From: Pipra filicauda
Lineage: Eukaryota; Chordata; Aves; Passeriformes; Pipridae
Length of the DNA stretch: 64,000 bases
Direction of reading: 5' to 3'
NCBI RefSeq assembly: GCF_003945595.2
Contig: NW_024104332.1
Coordinates: forward strand, 2,108,001 to 2,172,000
The notes under the pieces were generated by a model. The model did not search any database. It saw only the letters and a program-made list of their open reading frames with translations, and had not been told where the DNA came from. A program made the translations under genes and the position numbers. This document shows positions 55,501 through 64,000 of the stretch, one piece after another; position 1 is the stretch's first letter; each line of letters opens with the position of its first letter.

Positions 55501-57174
55501 TACCTTTTCCCACTGCTGGAGCTCAAGATTTCTGTGTGACTACATTCTGTAGTCCTTTCACTCCCTAAATCCTTTCAAAGATCAACTCATACAACAAATT
55601 TCATTTCTGTGGAAGAAAAATACAACACGCACACAAGCACATAAAGTTATGTAAGAAGAGGGCTGGAGCAGGGATGTGAAAAATCAGATCTACATGAAAA
55701 ATAACTCCCAAGATAAGAGGGAATCCAGATTCCACAACTGTAAAATTGTGAGGCAAAAATTAGAGTAAAGGCCAGAAAAAGGTGCACACACGAGGTGGGA
55801 GGCTCTCCCACATTTCAGGGCAAATATCCCTAAAGAACATACTTGCAAGTGTCTAGCATGTAGCTACTGGTGCTTTCTTTCCAGAGATGAATGCCAAGAA
55901 GATTACTTTTGAAGAGTTCCTGCCCATGTTGCAAGCAGCTGCCAACAACAAGGAACAGGGCACCTTTGAAGACTTCGTTGAAGGTCTGCGTGTCTTCGAC
56001 AAGGAGGGCAATGGCACAGTCATGGGGGCTGAGCTCCGTCATGTGCTGGCTACTCTGGGTAAGGGATTATCATCTCCGTGAGCTCTTCCAAAATTGCTGC
56101 TGTCTGAAGGCATATGAGAGGGAGAAAAGACAGTCCAACCGGTTTGGAGAGGTAGGAGGCCACCAAGCCAGACAAGACTCTGAGTTTCCTAACTGGTAAC
56201 CCACTAAGAAAGCAAACAAAGCTTTGGGTTTTCTGCTGAAAACCAGAGGAAAGGGCTTGGTTTATGACTTCTACATTCAGGCGAGATATTAAGAGTGCCT
56301 GATATTTGATGAACAGAGAGAAGTCTGTACATCTCAGGGACCTAACACACATGGACAAAGGTAGAAGATTTGCTGCATAATTTCTTTACTCTGTGGTAAT
56401 AATTGGAATCGCTGTCTATATGCACATGCAGAACTTCTAAAGAAAGTTAAAATTAATAAAGCTCATGTCATATATGTCTTGTTGTTACTAACTCAGAAAA
56501 CAAGGAAAGCCTTTGGAAAAGCTGTAGGGTTCAGCATCAGTTGTGTGTGGAGGAATTAACCAAGCTCTCTCCGCTCTCAGGTGAGAAGATGACAGAAGAG
56601 GAAGTAGACGAACTCATGAAAGGTCAGGAAGACTCAAACGGCTGCATCAACTATGAGGGTAGGTACAAGAGTTCAACATCCTCCCATCTTACATCTCTCC
56701 TCTCTCTCACAGTTTCACTGCAGTTGGCTCTTAGCTTCCCAGGCAAATCAGACAAAGCTCCAGCAAAGTTGGGTCAAAAGGCTTCTGCGTGCAAATGACC
56801 GTGGCAATGCACTAACCCTGCAGTCACAGCACGCAGAAGCCTGGATTCAGCCATGGCAGGGGAGCTGTTTTGGCCGGCGCCAGGTCTCCAGGCCGACTTT
56901 CTGTAGAGCAATTGCAGTCATTGGAACCAATCCTATAGCTAATGTCTTAGCACACTTAAGCAAGAAGAGAGCTTGATTTTACAGCATTAAACACTCGGAG
57001 CCTTCTATCACACATTTGGGTCAAATCTGACCAGAAACCCCCGTTCTTAATGCCATCAGCTCATAAACAGATGTTATTTATAAAGGTATTTCCCAAGGTA
57101 ACATTTGCTGCTCCTTCTAACTAACATATCTGTATTTTTCCACAGCATTTGTAAAGCACATCCTGTCTGTCTAA
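40458..57174 (+). CDS. MYL1: Myosin essential light chain, fast skeletal: MLC1f and MLC3f
   Basis: MLC1f joins 40458-40571, 50945-50972, 54105-54248, 55885-56058, 56581-56658 and 57146-57174 (567 nt, 188 aa). It starts [10 protein letters not shown], has an Ala/Pro repeat, then [36 protein letters not shown]3f joins 49897-49899, 50673-50697 and the same four shared exons (453 nt, 150 aa), starting [15 protein letters not shown]. The shared body has the essential light chain EF-hand fold, with phrases such as [20 protein letters not shown] and [20 protein letters not shown]. From family knowledge, the protein wraps the lever arm of fast myosin heavy chain. The MLC1f N-terminal extension contacts actin and slows cross-bridge kinetics; MLC3f lacks it. 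All junctions are GT-AG and in frame. MLC1f is a few residues shorter in the Ala/Pro repeat than I recall for chicken. Confidence 0.97.
42588..42714 (+). mobile_element. CR1 LINE 3'-end fragment, forward
   Basis: Reads 'aaggccacgttggatggggc', 'tgagcaacctggtctagtag', 'aaggtgtccctgtccatggc' and 'ggatgatcttcaaggtccct', ending with TTCTGTAATTCTATTA. This is the classic CR1 3' terminus with its short terminal repeat. It is 5'-truncated, as most CR1 copies are. Confidence 0.95.
45601..45614. repeat. 14-bp perfect palindrome
   Basis: AACTGTTAACAGTT equals its own reverse complement. It holds two MYB-type AACTG half sites and a central GTTAAC. It lies within MYL1 intron 1. Confidence 0.85.
48665..48718. 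repeat. A/C-rich simple repeat (CCAA-like)
   Basis: A9, CCCC, then several CCAA/CTAA tetramers, then A9 and CCCC. Ordinary low-complexity sequence inside MYL1 intron 1. Confidence 0.8.
49791..49896 (+). promoter_or_regulatory. MYL1: MLC3f internal promoter and 5' UTR
   Basis: A GATAAATAAGG TATA-like element lies at 49797-49807. The expected start is near 49830, which gives a 5' UTR of about 65 bp ending in CAACC before the MLC3f ATG. It lies about 9.5 kb downstream of the MLC1f promoter, the known arrangement of the avian and mammalian MLC1/3 genes. Confidence 0.65.
49897..49899 (+). CDS. MYL1: MYL1 exon 2, MLC3f-specific: start codon only
   Basis: The coding part of this exon is just ATG, followed at once by a GTGGGT donor at 49900. 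Joining it to 50673 gives MSFSADEIN, the known type of MLC3f N-terminus. No open-reading-frame search would find it. Confidence 0.85.
50673..50697 (+). CDS. MYL1: MYL1 exon 3, MLC3f-specific microexon (25 nt)
   Basis: Encodes SFSADEIN plus the first base of a shared Asp codon. A long pyrimidine tract (50636-50666) precedes the acceptor, and the donor is GTAAGT. It enters in phase 0 and leaves in phase 1, the same as the alternative MLC1f microexon. Confidence 0.92.
50945..50972 (+). CDS. MYL1: MYL1 exon 4, MLC1f-specific microexon (28 nt)
   Basis: Encodes IEFSKEQQD plus the first base of the Asp codon completed in exon 5. The acceptor is ccttccaacag, with a weaker pyrimidine tract than exon 3; the donor is GTAAGT. 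It lies 247 bp after exon 3. Confidence 0.94.
50973..54104 (+). other. MYL1: MYL1 intron 4 (3.1 kb)
   Basis: Non-coding. Only a short (AAC)n stretch near 51970-51988 stands out. No exon or known mobile element was recognised. Confidence 0.8.
54105..54248 (+). CDS. MYL1: MYL1 exon 5, shared (MLC1f residues 48-96)
   Basis: Encodes [20 protein letters not shown] through [20 protein letters not shown] to GNPSKE, the first EF-hand and the linker. Acceptor ttcccttgcag, donor GTAAGT. Confidence 0.97.
54249..55884 (+). other. MYL1: MYL1 intron 5 (1.6 kb)
   Basis: Non-coding. It contains an A16 run (55155-55170) and a C-rich run (about 55354-55368). Nothing else was recognised. Confidence 0.8.
55885..56058 (+). 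CDS. MYL1: MYL1 exon 6, shared (MLC1f residues 96-154)
   Basis: Encodes [40 protein letters not shown] and [19 protein letters not shown]. It covers the central helix and the third EF-hand, whose loop [12 protein letters not shown] is retained as in other essential light chains. Confidence 0.97.
56581..56658 (+). CDS. MYL1: MYL1 exon 7, shared (MLC1f residues 154-180)
   Basis: Encodes [26 protein letters not shown], the start of the fourth EF-hand. Acceptor ctctcag, donor GTAGGT, phase 1 in and out. Confidence 0.97.
57146..57174 (+). CDS. MYL1: MYL1 exon 8, last coding exon (AFVKHILSV, stop)
   Basis: Follows a tttttccacag acceptor and encodes AFVKHILSV followed by TAA at 57172-57174. A donor-like AAATG|GTATGT at 57198/57199 soon after the stop suggests that the exon ends there and that the 3' UTR continues in a further exon, as in the known nine-exon MLC1/3 gene. 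Confidence 0.95.
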
Positions 57175-58359
57175 GTGGAATTCTCCAGATACCAAATGGT
57201 ATGTTCTTCTCATCTCTACACTTGTGTGTTTGCTATGCTTCAAGGCTTCTGTATACCCATGGCCAACACAAAAGTGACGCTGTTTCCTCAATGATACGAA
57301 CAGAATAAAATGAGACTGTTGTCCAAGAGCAAAGAAAACAGGAGTGCAGATTCTTGGCTCTTGTTCACAGCCCTGTAACTCATTGAAAACTGTGTTTAGT
57401 GGATTTTTCAAACATACACAAACAGTGAAAAGAAACCTCAGGCATAAATATTATCCTAGATGTCTGTTGCCATACAAAATTAGAGTGTAAACTATGCAAA
57501 TTGACAGCCTGAGACATTTATCCTACAAGCACAACTGAGATTTTTAAACAAAAAAAAAAATGAAATCAAAGCAGCATCTAATAATTTGTAGATTTCTGTT
57601 AAGACGTATCTTGAATACTTGTGTGAAATACTGAGAACAGCTCTGCAAACAAAATAGTCATGTGAAAAAGGGTACTGTAACAGTCATGATCAATAGCCAA
57701 ATAAGGGCTTCAAAAGTAAAAAGAAATAAAATTAAACCCCTACAACCTTTATATGCTGCTATTCTGTTCAAAATAAAATATAAAAAAAACCAGCAGCAGC
57801 TGCCTTTAAAGTACAACCAAACTATTATGGGTCTGTAGGTTTATTTGAACTGCTAGTTATTCTATCTCAGGAAATACACATTCCCAACTCCTATTTGAAA
57901 CAAACACCTCCAAATAGGAATCAAGGGCTCATTTTGTCATTTTGCAAATGTTTCTTCAGCCAACATTGACTTCAGATCTAATTCTCTCATTCCTTCCCAG
58001 AACAAGTCAAATTCAGAAAGACCAGATGGCACTTAAGATTTGCCCAGAATTTTTGCTCAGTCTGTCACCATCAACATGGAAATTGCATAGAACTGGATGA
58101 TGTGACTCCAACCCCACCACTTTTTACCAGTACAGCCATGGGTATCACCTCTGGGTCACTATACCTTCATCTAAGAAATCTGAGCTTTCACCAAAGCGAA
58201 CTAGATGGAATAAACTGCTACCATCCAGGATCCATCCATCCCAACAAACTATTTCCATGCTATTTGCAATGAAACAATGTCATTTCTTGGGAAAATAAAG
58301 CATCAATAAATCCCTGTGGTCACTTTGTGGCTATAAAGTCTTTTCTTTTCCCTCCAAAG

Positions 58360-58445
58360 CTGTTCAAACCCACCCAAAGCAGCACTCAGCACTTATTTTC
58401 TCTGTGTATCTGAATTTCACAAAATAAAGTTTTATTAAAAAATAG
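58360..58445 (+). other. MYL1: Candidate MYL1 non-coding terminal exon
   Basis: The pyrimidine-rich 'tcttttcttttccctccaaa' leads to an AG at 58358-58359. About 60 bp further on are AATAAA (58423-58428) and a T-rich GTTTTATT, a good cleavage context. Alternatives are an AATAAA soon after the stop (57303-57308) or an exon ending at the AATAAA near 58293. The choice here is inference. Confidence 0.4.
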
Positions 58446-59060
58446 AAATATAGACATCTCCAGGAGGTCACTCTACTGAATCTGAATGAAAAGTGTTTTC
58501 TCTGGGGACTGGGAGGAGGACGGATTAGGGAACTACTACCTACATCAGCACTTAAAACATCTTGGGGAGGAGATCTGGTAGCTGGTATCAGAACAGCTCC
58601 TAAGGTGGCTCCTGCTGGCACACCAGGCAGCATCCAAAACCAGGCAGGGTGGCCCTGCTGTAGGGGACCTTGCAGAGCCACTCTTCCCAGCAAAATCTCC
58701 TCTGGACTGCTGCAACAGCGGGTCCACAGCACTTACAGGGAAAGGATCCTACCTGCTGCCTGTGTTTATAGCTTCATGGACAACTATAAAAAGCCATCAG
58801 AGGTATCAGCCAGCCTGAAAGGCTCCATAACTGGGAACAGGGGCAGGGCTGTGATAAGAACAGGACGACTACCCCTTCTGCAGTGACACCGGGAATAGCC
58901 ATAACTCAGGGAAGTATTGCTACATCCCTGCCCTTAGATGTAGCTCCTCTCTCTTCCTGAAACTGCCCTCATCCCCATTTGGGTATCAGCTTGTTCTATT
59001 AAAACCCCACTTTGCCTTATTGAGCTGCTATGCGCGAAATGACCATCATTCAAGAGCCAA

Positions 59061-59118
59061 CAGGTGCAGCAGGGGCAGCTGGCACCAGAATAAACTGCAG
59101 CTGCTCCAACAGCAGCTG
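59061..59118. promoter_or_regulatory. E-box cluster, candidate MLC1/3 downstream muscle enhancer
   Basis: Four E-boxes occur in 58 bp: CAGGTG (59061-59066) and CAGCTG at 59076-59081, 59098-59103 and 59113-59118. CAGCTG is a preferred site of MyoD-family proteins. An A/T-rich CTATTAAAA lies at 58996-59004, but I saw no perfect MEF2 site. The mammalian MLC1/3 gene has a strong muscle enhancer with several E-boxes just downstream of its last exon; this cluster sits in the equivalent place. Confidence 0.45.
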
Positions 59119-60881
59119 CTCTGAGGCTTCCCAAAAAAACTCCCATTTAAACCCTCACTAAGCTGGTAGACAGGGCCAAATGAACCTCTGAATTACACCC
59201 TGCACAGAGAATGCCAGCAGGTAGTTTACAAAGGGTTGTGGTTGCTACACGCACAGTGGAAAAAGCCCTGGATAGAAGGAATTAAAAAAGGAAGATGTTT
59301 AACTTCATTCTAAAAAGGCAACAAAAAAAAACAAGTGTGGGATACACAAGCAGACTTAGCCTGGAGGGCATTTCTCAAGGCACTGCTACACACCCTACTG
59401 CTCCTTAGCATACATGCTCCAGGGAGAAGCATGCTCTTTCCAAGAAACTGTGGATCTCAGTTGCTGGGAAAGCAAGCAAACAAAAACCTAAACAGCATTT
59501 CACCATATATGCTGTCAGCCTCCTTTTCACACTGCCCTATCAACACTGCACCGACGTGTGGTCACAGAACCAGCCTAGTTCAAGGTTGGACAGAGCCCTA
59601 AAGGAAAGGTTGAATTTTCCATCATATTTTCCTTTCTGAAATTGCAAGTTTCACTAGTTTCTAAAATATTTGGGACCCAAGCCTGGACAACTAAAAAAGT
59701 TGGATGACTTCTCATCACTGCAGAAACACAGATTTTCCAGCCACCCATTTTTAAAAACTCATATTCATATTTTTGTTTAAAACAAAGTGCCAGATTATGA
59801 GACATAACCAGTACTTCCCTGAATTTTAATTGCATGGAATCAAGTTAATATTGATTACATCACTTTCACTCCTCAAAGCACAAATAATTTTTAGAGACAA
59901 AACAGATGAAAACAGATAGAATACTCCTTTTCTATTACACTGTGACCAAGCCTGAAAGTATTTCACAGGGTTTCATGGGGAATGGATTTTTATGCTATCC
60001 AAAAGTTTTAGTAATTTTGAAACATTTCCACCCCAAATTGAGACCAATACCTGAGAAAATGTTCATGTGCTTATAAGACAAAAACATTTTGGGGTGATCT
60101 TATATAATTCAGTCATTTATAAAGAATTACAAACTCTTTATATAGTACTAGCCTCTTTCAGCTAGTGACTTCAACTGAAACCTCTTTATTCATTTTGAAA
60201 ATGTAGAAAAAAGATGTTTGGGAAATTTAACTACAAGGAGTTTTTTTGAGAAACACACCAAACACTCTCAAAGTCAGCTTTAGCTTCATCAATAAATCCC
60301 CTTCAAAAGATACCCAATCTGAAAGTACAGTTAGGAAATGCCTAAACAGTAGGAGAGCAGGGAAACCTCCTACTTTGCCTCAAAACCATTTAAAGGTTGA
60401 ACTTTTTTCAGCCTTCTGCCTCCATACTAGTAACACAAGCATCGCTCAGAGCTCTGATCCTGGGGAATGCTCCTTACAAAAGGCTGCTTTCTGTTATATT
60501 TTTTGTGTTCACCTCAGAAAAGAAATACTCCACACAACCAGGACCGAGCTCCAAGAGCGACTGCAGAGCCCAGCAGCTGGGGAAGGAAAGCCACGCTGCA
60601 TCTGTTCAGGCTCTGAAAAGAGAAAGCAATTCTCAGTTCCTGTCATCTGACACCTCTTGCCACCATTACATTTGCTTTGTATTTTAAATAGAACGTGGTT
60701 AATGAACATACTTTCCACTACTCGATGCAACTGATAGTTTAACTCCTTGGGACTAGGCCTAAATCCCCAGGGAAAGGTCAAGCTGCTAAACACTGGTTCT
60801 TGGTAGGTAGCAACAGACACAGCAACTGGCATGTGGGGCAGGCAGCCTACAAAACTGAGATGGAAGAGTCAGAAGGATTGA

Positions 60882-60918
60882 GGAGAGGTGGTCACCTCTC
60901 CTTGGTCATAGTCCAAGG
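60882..60918. repeat. Two adjacent small inverted repeats
   Basis: GGAGAGGTG (60882-60890) pairs with CACCTCTCC (60893-60901) across two bases. CCTTGG (60900-60905) pairs with CCAAGG (60913-60918) across seven. Both are perfect but short. Confidence 0.7.
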
Positions 60919-61805
60919 ATATATGTGATCCTGCTCTTGGAAGAGACTGTATTCAATGAGTTGGCCGCTACCACACACATCTCCACAGCTGTTTCTGCCA
61001 GGACAGGGATAGCCAAGCAGCCCATCCAAGACGGGGATTCATGTCCACTGAGCAGAATGTTCCTCTTGCAGTTCCCTGTTGTCTGAAGTCCAATGTCCCT
61101 CTGTCTAGCACTGCTCAAGGGTCTGGGTCCTTGGTAAGGAGAAGGTAGAGGCTGTTTTCTACTACTCACAGTGCTTTTCTTTGAATATATCCTAGACCCA
61201 AAAGGGCTTTCACAGAAAACCACATTATCAACAGAAACACCTCTTACATTCAGCAACTGAGCATCAGAAACCTGGACACCACTCTTAAAAGGAACAACTA
61301 TTTCTGCACTCTATCAACATTCTCCCTAGTCTTGGACTATATTTTATTTTAGAAGAACCATCTCCAGCCAGTGGGCAGTGCCATTCTGTGCAGAAATAGA
61401 CACCAGACAGACAGGAAAGGGGCATTTATCCAGGACAACAAAGCACAGCAGTCAGGTATGCCTGATGTGTCAGAGTTGCCAGTCTTACAGCACCTGAGTG
61501 TTGTACACAGTGCACTCCACTCACTGCCACAAGCTTGCTTGGGCAAAGGTTGCTCAGACATGTCCCCTCACAACTCTCTCTGTGCAGCTTTTTTTCCCCC
61601 CTCACTTCCAGGAGACACTAGTCATTTCTCCTCCCACCTACTAAGAAACCAAGGAAGCACAACAGCCACACTATTCTTCCCTACAGCAAGAAGGAATGGA
61701 TAGTCAATTAATGAATTGACCCTAACACTGCAGGAGCCAGTGTATGTGTGCACTGCCACCTCACTGCATCCAGCCAAGGCTATGAAGATTTGCTATCTGT
61801 TTGAA

Positions 61806-62167
61806 GACATGTCCAAAAAGAGAAGGCTCCAGAGAGACCTTAAAGCAGTCTTCCAGTACCTAAAGGGGGCTTACAAGAACACTGGAGAGGGAGTTTTTAC
61901 GGGGGCATGTAGTGATGGGATAAGGGCAAACGGCTTCAAACAAAGAGAGCAGGTTTACACTGGATATTAGGAAGATATTGTGAGGGTGGTGAGGCACTGC
62001 AATAGGTTGCACAGAGGATTTGTGGATGCCCTGTCCCTAGAAGGGTTCAAGGCCAGGTTAGATGGGACTTTGAGCAATATAGTGAAAGTTGTCTTTGCCC
62101 ATGGCAGGGAGGTTGGAACTGGATGATCTTTAAGGTCCCTTCCAACCCACAACATTCTATGATTCCA
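61806..62167 (+). mobile_element. CR1 LINE 3'-end fragment, forward (about 360 bp)
   Basis: Reads 'aaagagaaggctccagagag', 'cagtcttccagtacctaaag', 'gtgagggtggtgaggcactg', 'gttcaaggccaggttagatg' and 'ggatgatctttaaggtccct', ending in ACATTCTATGATTCC. This is a typical 5'-truncated CR1 that keeps its 3' terminus. It holds no intact reverse transcriptase. Confidence 0.95.
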
Positions 62168-64000
62168 ACACTTTTATAAAATAGCAATATGTGATTATTT
62201 CCCATTATTGAGGTGCCTGACATCGCTGTATAACACCACCTGGGTCCTTCACACAGATCTGCCAGCCCTGACCCTCATGCTGTAATGGCAAATCCAAGAG
62301 AAAATTTGGCAGACATCCTCTTTCTGGTGGGCAAGCCTGACTGTTCACATCACTGAGCCCCCTCAGCCTTCATATCCCTGTTCTCTACACTAGTACTGAG
62401 GTAATTTTACAAAGCCACCGTACATGTGACACTTCCATCTGAACAAACTCCACAATTGTAACTCTCCAGTGAAGTAAACTTGCTTCCACAGTAAAATATC
62501 GAATACCATTATTACAAGAACAATTGTTCCACTTCAGCAGGTTTTCAACCAAATCTCAAGCTTTAAACACAATGCATTCAAACACTCCTCTTCCAAGTAC
62601 TACTTTATTGTCCATGCAGTCCTCCTGCAGATTTAAATCTACTCCCTTCTTTTGCTGGGGAGGCTGACTTTTACAGGCATACAAGGAAGGGCTCAAATGT
62701 GTAACAGAAAAGATGCTTCCTCAGTAAGTTGTTATTTCTCATCCATTTGATAACAAAAACGTGATACTTTCACCTACACAGGCACTTACATTTACTTCAA
62801 AATGAATTCTGACGTGTCACTGAAAGTATCAAATTTCCCTCTCACGCCGACCTTCGAGATTAATTGGCACAGTACATATCAGACCATGGTTTATTAGTGC
62901 ATTAAACTGAACTTTGCGTTACCAACATCTACGATTTGGGAGGATGGTATAGATTAGTTCATAAACATTTAATTTATCCACCAATGTAGCAATAATGGGT
63001 AGCAGCACTCCTAAATCAAACTGTTTGTTCTAAAGAAATGGCCAACCCTCTGGAAAGGCTTTGCACCAAAAAATGAATGAGGGAGATCGATAAAAGCAAT
63101 AAAAACACATCTGTGTATTTCCTTAGCAACATGAAAACTATTTCAATAGGGATTATCCACACTGGTTAAAAGAAGGAGCAGTGATAATTATTATACTTTT
63201 AAACAGAAAAAATAATTTTCACTGTGTCTCCATAGTTTACATACACCATTTATTTCTTTAAGGTGTACAGTCTTCTGCTCAATGAAAGGTATTTAGGCAT
63301 GGAGAAATGTCACATGGTGAATTGCAGCCAGTGGCATGGCTCCAAAGGACCCTTTGGTGGTAGCTTTGCAATTCTTTCACTCTAAGCTCTTTCTTTACTC
63401 CTTCTCTCTTCTCCTCTCTTTATTTACTTCTTTCTTCTCTTAATCTCTTCTTTTTTTTATTCTCTCCTTAATCTCTTGTGGATGACTTAAAGCCAATGGT
63501 TTGCATTTTACTAAGTTGTGGCATTGGTGTTTGTTGGGTGCTTTAGTGAAATGCCTCTCCTTGGTTGTATGTTACCACTGTGAACCTTTTACCAAAATGC
63601 ATATTTTCTCACTAATTAAATGAAGTCTCTTGGAAGGAAGCGTGTAGCTTTTTCTCTTTACGCAACTTCAAGGTATCAAAGAGCTAAAGGCTCTGCAAAA
63701 GTTCAGGTGGGATCTCTTGAAGTCTTCAATACAAAAGTAATACTCCCAGTAAAGCTTAAGGCTTTGGGACTGAGGTGTTACAGTAAACAAAGTTTCTAAA
63801 TTGTATTCTAGACTTCCTGATACTCAGGACTCCTAAAAAGTCTCTCTTCTCTGAGGGGAACTCCTCTTCCAGGCTCTCAGCCTCCATTAACTGAATTCTT
63901 CTCCAGGGCTCAAACAAACACATGCTTTGCTGAATCCCAAACCCAGCAATATTAAGACAAAGCTACACCTCCTTCCACGTGAAAGGGGTTAATTGCTTCC
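62168..64000. other. Unassigned sequence at the right end of the window
   Basis: No gene was recognised. A pyrimidine-rich tract (C/T with few purines) runs from about 63368 to 63478. ACADL would be expected further along if the vertebrate gene order holds, but no ACADL exon is visible. Confidence 0.6.

Larger units (their letters stand above)
58446..61805. other. MYL1 downstream flank
   Basis: I see no gene here. It contains the E-box cluster at 59061-59118 and a pair of small hairpins at 60882-60918. Open frames up to 134 codons (for example near 60246) show no resemblance to known proteins. Confidence 0.6.

Noticed and set aside
58990..59010. A MEF2 site next to the E-box cluster
   Set aside because: CTATTAAAA does not satisfy the YTAWWWWTAR consensus, so it is recorded only as an A/T-rich near match.
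62168..64000. First exons of ACADL, expected from gene order
   Set aside because: No open segment with suitable splice sites resembles an acyl-CoA dehydrogenase. The gene, if present, lies beyond the window.

Overview
This is vertebrate nuclear DNA, almost certainly from a bird and probably a songbird. Its genes are split into exons with GT-AG introns. The dispersed repeats are mostly CR1 LINE 3' ends, the dominant avian LINE. One short element has a tRNA-Ile-like head joined to a CR1-like tail, which matches the passerine family TguSINE1. The two genes lie in the CPS1-LANCL1-MYL1-ACADL neighbourhood that in human is on 2q34; neither CPS1 nor ACADL is visible here.

Layout: 1-602 is a reverse-oriented CR1 fragment. 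603-4800 is intergenic, with a CpG-richer patch near 3.5-4.0 kb and an A/T tract near 4.07 kb. 4801-5235 is a degenerate minisatellite abutting the CpG-island promoter of LANCL1. LANCL1 (+) has nine coding exons from 5397 to 21545; they join without a frame break into 399 residues and keep the zinc-site residues. Its 3' UTR probably runs to about 23445. 23446-40150 is a 17 kb intergenic stretch in which I see no gene. MYL1 (+) runs from its MLC1f promoter near 40.15 kb to a stop at 57174. It has two promoters and two alternative microexons, giving MLC1f (188 aa) and MLC3f (150 aa). A likely non-coding last exon ends near 58445. Beyond it are a tight cluster of E-boxes at 59.06-59.12 kb, a forward CR1 3' end at 61.8-62.2 kb and unassigned sequence to the end.

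The two genes are not functionally linked. LANCL1 is a widely expressed cytosolic glutathione/zinc protein with a CpG-island promoter. MYL1 is a fast-skeletal-muscle essential light chain with TATA-type, tissue-restricted promoters. I found no new molecular system here. The most useful observations are regulatory or structural: the downstream E-box cluster, the paired AP-1 sites in LANCL1 intron 2, the promoter-proximal minisatellite, the T/G tract in front of the MLC1f start codon, and the SINE and solo-LTR insertions.
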